The notes under the pieces are model-generated. The model saw only the letters and a list, made by a program, of their open reading frames with translations, was not told the DNA's origin and ran no database searches. DNA of 64,000 nucleotides, from positions 6,765,737 through 6,829,736 of the forward strand of contig NW_006499436.1 of NCBI RefSeq assembly GCF_000471905.2. Reading direction: 5' to 3'. Shown here piece by piece: positions 21,768 to 33,595 of the stretch (position 1 is the stretch's first letter; each line of letters opens with the position of its first letter). The stretch is from Amborella trichopoda (lineage: Eukaryota > Streptophyta > Magnoliopsida > Amborellales > Amborellaceae). A program made the position numbers and the translations under genes.

Positions 21768-22640
21768 CTTCTTTCAACATGCTGTTAAGAAAACCATGGT
21801 TGCATGAAAACTTCGTGGTCGCCTCTACACTCCATCAATGCTTCAAATTTCCAACTAAAAATGGCATCGTAAAGGTATGTGTTGAACTCCCAGCTTTTCT
21901 CAGTTCTAGTATACATAACGAAAAGCTAGTTGTAAGAGTAGAGTTGGGAGAAATCGCGCTCTCTTCCTTCGAGCAAGCTGATTGTGCCACCTTACGCCTA
22001 GAGGCTGGCGACCCTGTTCCTCAAATTTTGCAAACTTCTGCATCGATGGATGATATTATTCAATGTCAACATCGATACGGTTTCGGATCCCTCAAAGCTT
22101 GGCACATGCTCTTCTCCCAAGGCTTCCAACCAGCCGAAGGCGTGGGTAGTCAAAGGAAAGGCGTAACGGAGGTAATTTCTGAATCATTCGAAGCCAAAAC
22201 TAAAAATGGAGATCGAAGTAGTCTCGAGTGTTCTCTCACCTTATTGCAAAGCCGGATGAAACCTTCAAGCTGTCCGGGCTTTGTATCTGGAGGCATTCAA
22301 AGCCTCGATCCTCACGATGCCCGTCCTTCAAAACGGCCTAAGGTGATCCTTGAATCCCCAACAGAGAATAACTCTTCTTCCACATCTCAGCACACACAAG
22401 AACTGAGAATTGAAGACCTTTTTGCTGACTTAGATTGGAAGGTATGCACAATCGGCTCTAACACATCCAAGCGTGCTCATCCACCGATTCAAGCCTAGGA
22501 ACAGAATTGGTCGATCACTCCCCTATCTCGAGAATCACTAGAAGCATACTAGCGACACCTCTTGTATTATTTCAAAAACCGTTGAAAAATTCAAACATAA
22601 TAAAAATGATAATAATGAAAAAGAATTATAAAAAATGACG
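21768..22640 (+). pseudogene. Tat post-protease region with G-patch-like segment
   Basis: The frame resumes after N1 with FNMLLRKPWLHEN and LHQCFKFPTKNG, the conserved block after the protease in Tat pol (usually xYNALLGRPWxH, then S..HQ.LKFP). Later comes GFQPAEGVGSQRKG (about 22,111-22,160), a degenerate match to the G-patch-like motif (GYxxGxGLGxxxxG) found in Tat pol. The open frame ends at 22,498. Its first residues belong to N1, so the apparent ATG at 21,710 is not a start. Confidence 0.7.
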
Positions 22641-23640
22641 AACACTCAAGATAGCTCGATAACGGTGCACAATACCCAAAATGATGAATTGGATGACCAA
22701 GACGAAGATAAAGAGAGCCAAGAATATGAAGAAATCCCTCAACCTGAGGAACTCACTTCCCATGTTGAGCAATTTAAGAAGAGGTTTGATGGTGACCCAA
22801 CAGCTGTCATCGAAGAGACGATCGACATAAACCTAGGAACTGAGAAGGACCCAAGGTTAACCAAGATTGGAACCTCCTTATCTCCTGAGGACGGGAAAAT
22901 ATGATTTCCTTTCTTAAGGAATATCGCTATGCCTTCGCCTGGTCGTACGATGATATGCTAGGGCTATATCCCACATTGGTGTAGCATCACCTAATATTCA
23001 ATGAAGGGGCCAAGCCTGTAAGGCAGAAACTTCGACGTTAGAAGACCCACCTTGAGCTCAAATTAAAGAAGAAATCGACAAGCTGCTCAAAGCGAAGTTC
23101 ATTACCTCTGACGATTACTCAGAATAGTTGGCCAACATAGTGGCCGTACTCAAGAAAGACGGGAGGTTCCAAGTGTGTGTTGACTACAGAGACTTCAACA
23201 AGGAATGCCTAAAGGACAATTTTCCATTACCAAACATAGATGCCTTAGTCGACAACACTATGGGGCATGATATGCTGTCATTCATGGATGGCTTCTCAGG
23301 TTACAGCCAAATCTTCTAGGCAGAAGAAGACCAGACCAAGACTTCGTTTATAACACAATGGGGAACTTACTATTACAAAGGCATTCCCTTCGGCCTAAAC
23401 AATGCAGGGGCAACTTATCTGCGGGCAATTACTAGCATCTTCCTCAACTTAATGCACACCATCATGGAAGACTATGTCGACGACATTCTGGTCAAGTCGA
23501 AGACGAGACCTGATCATGTTACCAACCTGAGAACCATTTTCTAAAGGCTCCGGAAATATCAACTCAAACTCAATCCTCAAAAATTCCTTTGAGGTTGAAT
23601 CCGATAAATTACTAGGCTTTATAGTAGGCCAAAGAGGCAT
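22641..23640 (+). pseudogene. Tat reverse transcriptase remnant
   Basis: An acidic pre-RT linker (to 22,904) is followed by FAWSYDDM, VCVDYRDFNKECLKDNFPLP, FMDGFSGYSQI, GIPFGLNNAGATY and YVDDILVK (23,473-23,484 encodes YVDD). The polymerase triad Asp positions (DGF and YVDD) are present. Stops occur at 22,982, 23,126 and 23,317, and a frameshift lies near 23,590. In a live element this would copy the RNA into DNA. Confidence 0.85.
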
Positions 23641-24280
23641 TGAGGTGGACCCGTCCAAAATACGAGCCATCACTGAAATGCCCTCTCCCCGGAACATCAG
23701 AGAAATTAATGGGCTACAAGGTCGCATACAAGCCATAGGGCGTTTCATCTCACAACTAGCAGACAAGTGTGCGCCGTTTAATAGACTACTCAAGAAAGAT
23801 ACCCCATTCATATGGGATAATGAGTGTCAAGAAGTGTTTGATCAAATCAAGGAGTACCTCACCAAACCTCCCATCCTTAGTCCTCTTAGTCTAGACAAAC
23901 CCATGCTCCTATACATGTCAGTGAGAGACAAGACCATGGGGGCAATATTAGGATAATACGATGACCATGAAAAAGAACAAACAATATTCTACATCAACAA
24001 GACTATGGTGGACTCTGGGACAAGATACACGGATATGGAGAAGTATTGCTTGACGCTTGAGTGGGCCATGCAGAAGTTAAGACATTATGTCTTATCTTAT
24101 TCAGTCAAGCTCATCTAAAAAATAGACCCACTCAAGTATCTATTGGAAAGACCAGTCCTAAATGGATGTTTGGCGAAGTGGAGAATGTTCTTATGCGAGT
24201 TCGAGATTGAATATGTTACTCAAAAATCGATCAAAGGACAAGTCATTGCTAAACACGCACTGCCAGATAACACTCCCGTC
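23641..24280 (+). pseudogene. Tat RNase H (first, ancestral) remnant
   Basis: The RT connection (MPSPRNIREINGLQGRI, CAPFNRLLKKDTPFIW) leads into RNase H-like sequence (YTDMEKYCLTLEWAMQKLRHY) and LAKWRMFLCEFEIEYV. Stops fall at 23,954 and 24,116. As in other Tat elements this domain is the weaker of the two RNase H copies. Confidence 0.75.
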
Positions 24281-24886
24281 AACACGGATCTCCCTGATGA
24301 GATCCTCTTCATAATTGAGGAATCAATTTGGGAGCTATACTTTGATGGTGCAAAGAATGAATACGAGTCATGTATATGAGTCATACTATGCTCACCCGAG
24401 AAGATTTTAATGTCAGTAGCCAGCAGATTGAATTTCCCATGTACCAATAACGCTACTGAATATGAAGCATTAATAACTGGGCTCGAGAACGCCATGGGAA
24501 TGAAAATCCAACAAATACGAGTAATTGGTAACTCCTTACTCGTCATAAACCAAGTTCAAGGGATTTGGCAGGTGAAAGAAGAAAAGCTCAAGCCCTATCA
24601 AGAAAAGGTGGAAAAGATGATCCCATAATTCAAGAAAATCACCTTTCAGCATGTAACTAGGAAAAATAATCAGTTCGTTGACGCCTTTGAGACCCTTGCT
24701 TCAATGGTTGATATTCCTCCAAAAATCACCACGCTGCCATTCTATATCAGGAGCAAACATGATCCTTCCCCACCAAGGATCGAAGAAAAAATAGAGCAAG
24801 AAAATGAGAATGATGGGGAAGTGTCTTTCATGGCTTCAGATGCGTTAGTTAAGGCAAAACCATGGTCCCACTATGTTCTGTCCTAA
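24281..24886 (+). pseudogene. Tat second RNase H (plant archaeal-type) remnant
   Basis: It contains WELYFDGA, FPCTNNATEYEALITGLE, VIGNSLLVINQVQGIW and KNNQFVDAFETLASM. This is the additional RNase H diagnostic of the Tat lineage. The usual catalytic GDS is GNS (codon 24,530-24,532, Asp to Asn). Stops lie at 24,377 and 24,626. Confidence 0.85.
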
Positions 24887-26105
24887 AAGTTGGGTTATAC
24901 CTTGAAGGAGCCACCAAAAAGGATAAAGAAGCCATTCGAAGGTTTTCTATCAGATTTTTAGTAAGAGGTGATCTTCTATTCAAAAAGTCCTTTGATGACA
25001 TCATTCTATGGTGTCTTGATTAACCAGAAATTGATCAAGTATTGATAGAGTTCCACAATGAAAGAGGTCATTCTGGCACAGCCGCCTTAACTCAGAAAAT
25101 CAAGCACCAAGGTTATTACTAGATCACCATGGCTGAAGATTGTTGGAAGTTCGTAAAGAAATATCCTAAATGGCAGCTTTATGAAGACCTCATTCATACA
25201 CCGTCCGTACCACTCAACTCAACATCGCCTGTATGGCCCTTTGTCATGTGAGGTCTTGATATCATCGGTATGATCTCACCGAAAGCCTCAAATGACCATT
25301 GTTTTATATTAACGGCTACAGAGTACTTCACTAACTGGGTAGAAGCCGCATCATTTGTTAAAATTGTGGGAAACCATGTTGCCCGTTTCATTAAGAACAA
25401 TATTGTATTCAGGTTCGATGTTCCTAAGTCAATCATTACTAACAATGGATCCAATCTCAAAAATGAAAAGGTCTCTAAGGTGTGCAAAACGTTTGGGATA
25501 ATGCAAAAATTCTCCACACCTTACTACCCTCAAGGAAATGGATAAGCAGAGGCTACAAACAAAGGACTTCTCAGAATTATAGACAGAATAATAGAATGTG
25601 GCAAAGATTGGCACGAAAAGCTAAATGACGTGCTATGGGTCTACCGGACAACTGAGAAGACTCCTACTGGCATGACCCCATGCTCATTGGTGTATGGTAT
25701 GGAAGCAGTGTTACGCACTGAAGTTGAGATACCGTCTCTCTAAGCACTTATTCATAAAGATTCAGATGAGGAACAAAAGATCGAAGCACCAATCGCTACC
25801 CTCATTAATTTGGATGAAAGACAACTACGAGTAACACAAAAAATTGTTGCTTACCAGCGTAAAATAGAAAGGGCATACCAAAGTAAAGTTGTTCCTTGAC
25901 AGTTCAGGGAAGGGGACATGGTACTCAAGAAAATCTTCCACACTCCTGCATACCCACACCCTTTAGGCAAGTTCAAACCTAATTGGGAGGGGCCATTTGT
26001 GGTCACCCGAGTGCACGCAGGCAATTCTTACAAGATCAAGAATTAGGAGGGGTGCGAGCTCAACGACCCCATCAATGCGATGTATCTCAGAAAATACTAC
26101 CCGTA
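24887..26105 (+). pseudogene. Tat integrase remnant
   Basis: The zinc-binding segment HNERGHSGTAAL...YPKWQLY has both expected cysteines replaced (Tyr and Trp). The core keeps the first Asp (GLDIIG, 25,255), has Asn for the second (ITNNGSN, 25,441-25,443) and keeps Glu in AEATNKG after a stop at 25,543. The C-terminal part includes WVYRTTEKTPTGMTPCSLVYG, GDMVLKK and KPNWEGPFVV. Stops at 25,248, 25,543 and others show it is inactive. Confidence 0.85.
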
Positions 26106-28427
26106 ACGGGCTCAAAAGAGTGGTGAAAACCTGAAAAGGCATCACAAAAAAAAAAAAAACAAGGACATGGTGAAAACCTAAAAGGGCATCACGAGTTAAA
26201 AAAAAAAAAATCTTCAAGAAGGAGCTTCTAATTCAAAAACACTCGAGTACAAACAAGTACTTGTAAGTTCAAACAATACGACACAAGCAGACCCTAAGGT
26301 CAAAGACTATTCCTAAACCATGCAGGTTCCCAACAAAACCAACTCAGAAAGATGCGGGAGCGTGATATGAATGGAAAACTGAAGTGACTTCAACGAATCC
26401 TGAAAGATCATCAGGACCTCTCCAAGATCGAAGCTCAGCAAGAATCTAGAGAACTCTTCATGGACACGCGAAGCACATGATGAAAGCTCCAAAGGTAAAA
26501 AGACAACTTCGAGAATTTTGAGTTCTCACGATCCCACAAGGAAATCCTTTCATCATCTTTGGGTAAAATAATATAAAAAAAATGACCACCAAAGGGGCCA
26601 CAAGTGGCAAAACTGTAAGCTCCATCCCTTTTAAAAGTGCTTTTTCAATATGATTGTTAAAACCCTCTATTTCCAAAATCCTTTTAGAAAGGACTTCTTC
26701 CATCACTACAAGAGGTTAAACTATAAGTCGATCTGGCCTCGTTCTCGAAGCTAACTTCCTACGCCTGTTATGGAGGCTTGAAAGTAGTTAGGCACTCCAT
26801 GGTTATATGAATATAACAACCAACTACCACATATCAGAGATGGGTGAACCTCGTCAATGATGATATTGGGTAGCCTGGGAGCGTTTTTTCTCTCGACCAG
26901 ATCCCCTAAGGAGAAATGAGGCAGGCTCATCCCCGTGTATGCGTACGGTGTCTCAAAGTCCAATTCGAAAAACATCAAACTCGTGCAACATAAAAGAACT
27001 GAGACAGGATAAACATCAAACTCGTGCGACGTAAAAGAGCCGAGACAGGAAAAAAATGTCAAACTTGTGCAACATTAAAGAGCAGAGACAGGAAAAACAT
27101 CAAACTCGTGCGACGTTAAAGAGTCAAGAAAGGAAAGATGTCAAACTCGTGTGACGTAAAAGAGCCGAGGTAGATATCGTCTACCCCCGTATGATGTGAA
27201 AGGTCGGGTGTATTCAGGTCACAACCACTCTGTTTCAATGGAAAGACGTCAAACTCGTGCGATGTGAAAGAGCCGAGGTAGGTATCGTCTATCCCCGTAA
27301 GACGTGAAATGTCAAGTATATTCAAGGCACAACCACCCTGTTTAATGTAAAGACGTCTAACTCGTGTGACGTAAACGAGCCGAGACAGGTACTGTATATT
27401 CCCGTATGACATGAAAATTCGATTGTATCCAGGCACAACCACCTTGTTTAAATGAAAAAATGTCAAACTCGTGCAACGTAAAAGAGTCGAGCTAGGTACT
27501 GTCTATCCCCGTATGACGTGAAAGGTCAGGTGTATCCAGGGCACAACCTCCATGTTCGATAGAAAAATGTCAAACTTGTTGGATGTAAAAGAGTTGAGGC
27601 AGGTACTATCTAGCCCCGGATGACGCAGAAAGGTCGGGTGTATCCAAGGTACAACCACCCTGTTCGATGGATTCTGTCTATCCCCGTATTGACGTAAAAG
27701 GGTCAAGTGTATAGTCCATCGCTGCATGACGCTAAACTACATAGAAGGCTCTATGGTTGTAGGAGTTAAAACTGTTAACCAACCTTGTTTTTCAAAATAT
27801 CTTTCTCTTTTCAAAATTTTCACTATATGTATTGTGTTTTCCAAAAACTTTAATTTCTTTGTTAAAATCATAACCTGTCCTTGCTCCGGTTTCTATTTCT
27901 AATCTCCCCCTCCTTTCAAAAATTCTAAGAAAAGTCTTAAAAAAACGAAGGAGCTTGAACACCCGTATATGATGATTACCATGTTGCTACGTTGCTGCGT
28001 CATCTCTCACTTCGGATTAAGCCAGACAAGTCTCTTCCTATTGAAAGTCTTTTCCTATAGACAGCCTTAGGAAACCCTAAGGAGATCAAAGAAAATGCTA
28101 GGGTTAAAAATTCAAACTACTAAAACCCTGAAGTTAAGTGGCATGGATAGGAAATCCAACTCGAGTTTCAAGCTTGTATAACTCACCGACATTTCACGCC
28201 ACAAACCTTAGGAGGAAATATGCCCTAGATAGGTGAGCTCGAGGAACGCAATGACTTGGAGGGATAGTTGGTGTGCCCCCTAACCACGTGACCTCAGGAA
28301 GAAATTTAAAATGTATGCGTTATCTTTGACGTTCACCTGCCCCTCGAAGGACATAAAATGCCAAAGTATTTACTTGTTTGCTACTCGTATGTCCCTCGAA
28401 GGACAGGGAGTGCCAAAGAGGGATAAC
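26106..28427 (+). other. Tat 3' untranslated region and polypurine tract
   Basis: It begins with GGTGAAAACC...GGGCATCACGAG phrases (26,120-26,200), followed by unannotatable sequence and the tandem array at 26,960-27,735. Near the end a 27-bp phrase (CCCCTCGAAGGACATAAAAT and variant) occurs twice, at about 28,340 and 28,393. The polypurine-like tract AAAGAGGGA lies at about 28,415-28,423, just before the LTR. Confidence 0.6.
26960..27735 (+). repeat. Compound tandem repeat in the Tat 3' region (about 43 and 107 bp)
   Basis: The unit core TCAAACTCGTGCGACGTAAA recurs near 26,967, 27,010, 27,052, 27,097, 27,139, 27,248, 27,355, 27,462 and 27,569. The first four steps are about 42-44 bp. The later ones are about 107-110 bp, because each carries an added tail (CCCCGTATGACGTGAAAGGT...CACAACCACC). 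Tandem repeats in this position are typical of Tat elements. Confidence 0.85.
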
Positions 28428-29625
28428 TGTGGACACCCCATTTTAAATCTGGCAAATTATATGGTTTCTGAACCTTTAAAACCATATTATCCTAGTAGAC
28501 CCAATTTAATTACCCTAAAATTACCCAAGTCCTATCTCAATTTTAAGTAGAGCCCAAGAACTTTCCAACGGTCCAAGAATCGCCTGAATCAGACCTACGG
28601 ATAAAAAGATATAATAAATGACAATTTAATCCCTGTGAGACCCAACTGTCGGGCCTCGGGTCGGGCTGTAAGGGGCCCGACAGGCCCAGACGCAAGCTGA
28701 TTACACATTCAACGAATTTGATGATGTAGTCAACACGTTTTCTTTAATTAGATAAGGCTAAAACTTGAAGATAAATCCAAAAAATTCTGAAAAAAACTCC
28801 AAAAAATTTAAGAAAAATCACCAATTGAATCTTATAAATACTCCCTCTCCCTAACCCAAAAGGAGAGAGAAAAAGATACCAAAAAAACCTTAAAAATTCT
28901 TGAAATTAGGAAAATTACCCAAAAATACCAAAAATGGGAAAAACCCTTAGAAAATTCCTAAAAATTTAGGAAAAATCCCAAAAAATTAGAGAAAAATCTC
29001 AGATTCATATTCAACCTCTGGAGATCACAAAACCATTAGAAAAAAAAAGAAATTCTCCTCCAGATCTAGAGAAAGACCGACAGCTTTAGAAAAATCTTTA
29101 GATTGCAAACTCTAGAGAAGATAGAAACCCCAGCCTCCTGAAGTCTTAACCCCCAAGACTGAGAAAACCTAGACCTACGGCACAAAAACCTTAGATCAAA
29201 ACTATAATTAGGGCACAACAACCCTAGATTTTACCTTTTACACCAGAGATCTGCTAGTAAACATCCAAATCAGAAAGGTAAAGGAGACCGGTTCTGATAT
29301 GGGCGAGCCCTCAAAGGCTCGGGAATCCCGGGCCATCCGGCCCCGTTTGGTAATATTTCTTTCTTCTTTTTATTATTTTACTTCTTTAATTTTTTTTTTG
29401 ATTTGTTAACTTGTCTTAAAACTCATATTTTTATGATCTAGGTCATGTTGGCTCTACCACATATCTGAGAGTAGATTTGCTCGTTTTTGGGCAAATCTGG
29501 CCTCAGATCTGAATTTGATCTGTCCCACTTTCTCCATCACTTTATTCATATGTTTTTAATTAGTTTAAGGTGTTAAAATTCGAGAGTTCTTCATTGAAAA
29601 ATCTGTCAGATTTTCATCGTAAACA
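28428..29625 (+). repeat. Tat gypsy 3' LTR
   Basis: It starts TGTGGACACCCCATTTTAAA and ends ATCGTAAACA. It is 1,198 bp, with TATAAATA at 28,833-28,840. It is flanked on the right by CGTCG and then by U5 of N3. Confidence 0.85.
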
Positions 29626-29630
29626 CGTCG

Positions 29631-30651
29631 TCCGCGAGCTTCCTTCGAGCGCTCAGTGCCTATCGCTGTCCGCGAGCTTCCTTCGTGCGCTAGGTGCCTA
29701 TCACCGTTTGCAAGTCTCTTTCATGCGCTTGATGCCCATCGCCGTCCGTAGGTTTCTCTTGCGTCCCATGCTCATCGCCTTGTGCCTCAAACGAAACTAT
29801 CGATGCGCGCTTCACAAATGGCTATCGCCGCCCGTGAAGGGGTGTGCTGCCTTCTCGTGTTGCTAACGACGATGCATAGCGCCGCCTGTAGTTCATTGTT
29901 TGCCCTTCAGTTGTGAGCAGTAGTATGTAGCGTCAACCAAGGGCCGTGACACTGCTACTCCACGGTTATGAGTGGCGATGCTTAGCGCCGTCGGGACCCC
30001 ATCTCTTCATCGTCTCGCGCCTTCTCTTCATTCTCTTCTCACTTAACTGAGGGCAGACTCAGTCTAGCACTGCCATATCGGCCTTGGTTTTGAGTAGTAT
30101 TGTAGTCGTGCTGGTTCAGAGTACCATACCCATCTTGCTACAACTCTGAGTCGGTCACTGTCTGACTATCATGTTAGTCTCGTCCCTTCATCAAGTTCTC
30201 TGCTCTTTTCGACCTTTATTCGAACCATCCATTTCATCACCCTAATTTTTCACATTCTTTGCCATATGAATGTGCACTGCCTTAAGACAAGGGTGTGTCC
30301 TTCAGCCCACTTGTCTTGCAAATTAACCATGGTAGTCTTGTGCAGAAAACAAGGATCTTGTGCAGAAAACAAGGAGATTACATATCAAGGGAGGCGATTG
30401 CGAATCAACTGGGGGGCTTTCCATCGTAATCTATGAGGGCATCCGCGTGAGTCAACTCAAGTAAGTCATGGACCCAAGTGAGGTTGGTCCCCACCTCACA
30501 TCCAAAATTCATCTCTCACTAGTTAGACACCTGCCCTTGTTCTTGAATGAGATTCTCGAGAGAGCGGTATCAGGTCTCAGGTCTTCCAAACCCGAGACAT
30601 GTGTCACCCGATCACCTAGATCCGGGGAGGCGAGATCGAGACACCTAACCA
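29631..30651 (+). repeat. N3 3' LTR, second part (U5)
   Basis: It resumes the U5 interrupted at 5,225. It opens with the minisatellite of units such as GCCTATCGCCGTCCGCGAGC (about 29,631-29,870). It continues colinear with N1 10,163-10,780 and N2 34,714-35,400 in reverse, and ends CACCTAACCA at 30,651. The right-hand 5-mer is GAGGC; its partner lies outside the window. Confidence 0.8.
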
Positions 30652-31012
30652 GAGGCCACTAGTGGTGCTAGCATCGAACGATCCAGATTTGATCCCAGCT
30701 TTTGGATAGTGCTTAAGGTAGACTGATATTTATAAATAGGGGTCGAACGCCCTCATTTTGTGTATTACAAATTCTGAACTTCATGCTTAGATTCTATAGC
30801 ACTGAAACCGGACCCTACCAAACTTGCACTAGCCCTAGGCCCATAGTTTCAGACCCCATCCTAACACACCCAAATACCTAGAACCTCACATTCTTAGACT
30901 TTCCAAATTCATCAATCAACATTTGCCTCACTTGATGGATCTCGAAGGACTTGGTGAAAGTTACACAACTACATTGATCTTGAACAGCCACCGACTCCAG
31001 ATGCATCCTTAA
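30652..31012. other. Unidentified 361-bp stretch between N3 and the copia element
   Basis: No gene or known repeat was recognised. It contains TTTATAAATAGGGG (about 30,732), which looks like a TATA box, so it may be a remnant of yet another LTR or the original host sequence. Confidence 0.3.
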
Positions 31013-31620
31013 TGTGAGGGAACACCCAAGTGGAATACACTCCCTTCATGTTTGAAAGAGGTGGGAAGAGGTTGCACATCTTCATGAGGGGGTTACCCTC
31101 CCATGAATAGCATGCACCATGCACCATGCACCATAAGGGTGCCCATTCATGAGGAGGTTACTCCCTCATGAATGAGAGGGCCCTTCCTCTTATTATAAAA
31201 GGGAGAGGGGTGGAGGTCTCTAAACACACCACAACACACACACGAGAAATGTGTGAGAGGTGTGAGAGCCCCTATTATGAGAGAGAGAGAAAGTGTGAGA
31301 GAGAGTGAGTAAAATCCCTTTTCCATTCGAGTTATAAAGAAAGAACCAGCCCTGAGAGATAGAGGTGTACGTGAGAGTCGAGCTAGGACTACTCCTACCG
31401 TATTTTGTGAGAGTGTTCGTGACCTTCCACCTCGCTGGGGATTTACGGTGTGGAACAGATTTCGATAACTCTAGTAGTTATCGAACGTTCCTACAAGTGT
31501 TGATCAATCATCTCCACAAACTTTCACAAAATTGCTGTGCGAGCACTCAGGTATGATACCTGGTTCTCGGTTGTTTTATTTTGCTTCTGCTTCGATCACT
31601 GAACTGTAATTTTTTCAACA
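31013..31620 (+). repeat. Copia 5' LTR
   Basis: It starts TGTGAGGGAACAC and ends TTTTTTCAACA (608 bp), with TATAAAA at 31,194-31,200. CATGCAC is repeated three times at about 31,111-31,134 and twice in the 3' LTR. About 150 bp near 31,260-31,410 are absent from the 3' LTR. Confidence 0.88.
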
Positions 31621-31621
31621 T

Positions 31622-31634
31622 TGGTATCAGAGCC
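31622..31634 (+). other. Copia primer-binding site (initiator tRNA-Met type)
   Basis: TGGTATCAGAGCC starts 1 bp after the LTR end. This is the standard plant copia site complementary to initiator methionine tRNA. Confidence 0.9.
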
Positions 31635-32218
31635 ATCGTGGAACTGGGTTCCCGATTGTGCCTGCATTATTGTTTCCGCCTTTCTTGTGAAGGCTTGGCT
31701 ATGGTTGGCCTATGATGTTGCAAAGTGCACATGATGGTTATTTTAAGACTATAGGCATGTGCACTATGTAACCTTATGTACCGACTACATAGTCGTGTTG
31801 GCCTTATACATGGGCTTTGCAAGTTGAGGCATCATAGACCATGAGCATCATGGTTAACTATTCTTGATAGGCCTCATATGCTAAGTCGTGCATGGTGAGT
31901 CCTACTCATTTTTTTTGCATTTTAAGAACGCATAAAAATGCTTTTTGTTTTTGTGAGAGTGCATCTAGGAAGGTGCATATCTTGCAAATTGTGAGGCATT
32001 TGAGATGCTAGATCCAAGAAAGAAACTTTGATATTGATTACAAGCAAGAGGACAATGTGGCCACACGAATTTTTCATATCAAGACTTTTAAGGGTCAAGT
32101 ATTTTCAAATAGCTAGACAATTAGCAAGCGTAAAAAATGATAATAGAAGTGCCATCATGTATCAAACGAACCATGAGACATTCATATTAATTGGTGCAAT
32201 TTTGTTGTTTGACTTAGA
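31635..32218 (+). other. Copia leader
   Basis: Untranslated leader between the primer site and the gag ATG at 32,219. No other feature was recognised. Confidence 0.5.
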
Positions 32219-33070
32219 ATGGCTTCCAAAAATGTGATTGCGCATCTCACTAAAGGTGAAAAGTTGAGTTGGAGTAATTTTCCTATGTGGCATATGAAAA
32301 TGCAATACCTTCTAAATGAGCAAGATACACTTGAACACTTAACCACCATTAAGCAAAAACCTGAACAAGGTGCTGCTAAAGAACTTCTCCGTTACTATGA
32401 GGCATGGAACAATGCTGATCGTAGTACTCGCTTTACTTTACTAAGTGCTATGATTGATGACCTCATTCGTGAATTCGAGGAATTCACCACGGTGAAGACC
32501 ATGTAAGATGCACTTCAGCAGAAGTATGCTAGCACTTCTGCTACTTGGTTACGAGCCTTATCTATGGCTTTTGAGACATACAAAATGCCTCCAAATGAGT
32601 CGATGACAGACCATGTCTGAAAAATATCTCAAATGATACGTGACCTAGAGGCAGCTAGAAACAAACTCAGTCACGAGCAACAGATGCTCGGATTGCTTAG
32701 ATCTCTTCCAGAATCTTGAAAAAATATAAAGTCATTGATGCTGCATAATGAAGTTGTAACAACGTTTTCCCAACTTTCTCATCACCTTGAGATAGAGGCT
32801 GAGTTTCGCTCATCTTCTAGAGCTGGAACCGCTATAATTGCCCAATTAAGCCAGCCTCGAGGCCGTAAACCTCGAGGTAAGTTTAGGAATGAGGCAGCTC
32901 AAAGGAAGGAGCAATCTAAGACAGAGGTTGAGGAAAAGAAAAAGGCTAGGCATAGATGCGGGAAGCGCACAAGGGACAAATCTGAAATAACTTGCTATAA
33001 TTACGAGAAGAAGGGCCACTATGCATGCGAATGTCCTGAATCTAGAACGGTACGAACTGATTTCCCTAGC
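32219..33070 (+). pseudogene. Copia gag remnant
   Basis: It opens MASKNVIAHLTKGEKLSW, followed by NFPMWHMKMQYLL, typical of plant copia gag. Stops occur at about 32,504, 32,620 and 32,717. The last replaces the Trp of the usual LRSLPxSW. The frame from 32,735 holds a basic region and the zinc knuckle CYNYEKKGHYACEC, in which the second Cys is Tyr (TAC, 33,002-33,004). The start at 32,219 is supported by position after the leader and by matching N-terminal motifs. Confidence 0.8.
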
Positions 33071-33595
33071 TAGGCAAATGTTTGCACTCAGGTGCTTGTG
33101 GCTCATTCACAAGTTACTGGGTGGATTGTGGATTCAGGAGCGACAAGCTATATAGCAATGGATTAAGAAGGGTTCGTTACGCTTCAAACTTTGTCGGTTG
33201 GAAGTCAGAAGATCATCACGGGGAATTACAGATCAAAGGGTGTGCTAGGGGTTGGAACTTACCAACTCCGATTTCAAAGTGGTCGGACCCTTCTCCATGA
33301 TGTCCTCTATGCTCTCGGAATGAGAAAAAGTTTGCTTTCAGTTCTATGTCTAGTTAGAGATGATTGTTTTATCAGTTTCATGCTTAATTATGCTACCTTT
33401 ACATTTCCAGATGGTTTTCACTGTTACGGTCAAATTTTTATTGACTTGTTTATTTTGGATAATGATGATGTTACTTTTTCCCTTCCTTCTACCTATATGA
33501 CATCATCAACCTTTTCCACCTTTTTTATTACACACAACGCTATAATGTGGCATGCTAGGCTTGCCCATATAGGAAAAGATAGGATGATCTGATTA
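33071..33595 (+). pseudogene. Copia protease and GAG-pre-integrase remnant
   Basis: WIVDSGATSY (active Asp codon 33,131-33,133) marks the aspartic protease. A stop follows at 33,163. The next frame (33,191-33,592) carries LHDVLYALGMRKSLLSV and ends with WHARLAHIGKDRM, the pre-integrase H..LGH motif with one His retained. TGA at 33,590 probably replaces an Arg codon. Confidence 0.8.

Larger units (their letters stand above)
5226..29625 (+). mobile_element. Ty3/gypsy retrotransposon, Tat lineage, degenerate, interrupted by N1
   Basis: The element spans 24.4 kb, about 12.8 kb without N1. It has 5' LTR 5,226-6,520, primer site 6,521-6,540, gag, protease, RT, RNase H, a second (plant archaeal-type) RNase H, integrase, a repeat-bearing 3' untranslated region and 3' LTR 28,428-29,625. 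The second RNase H between RT/RNase H and integrase is the hallmark of the Tat lineage. It sits in U5 of N3. Flanking 5-mers are CGCCA (5,221-5,225) and CGTCG (29,626-29,630), each one transition away from CGCCG, which is the local sequence of the U5 minisatellite. Every domain carries stops or frameshifts, so the copy is dead. Confidence 0.88.
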
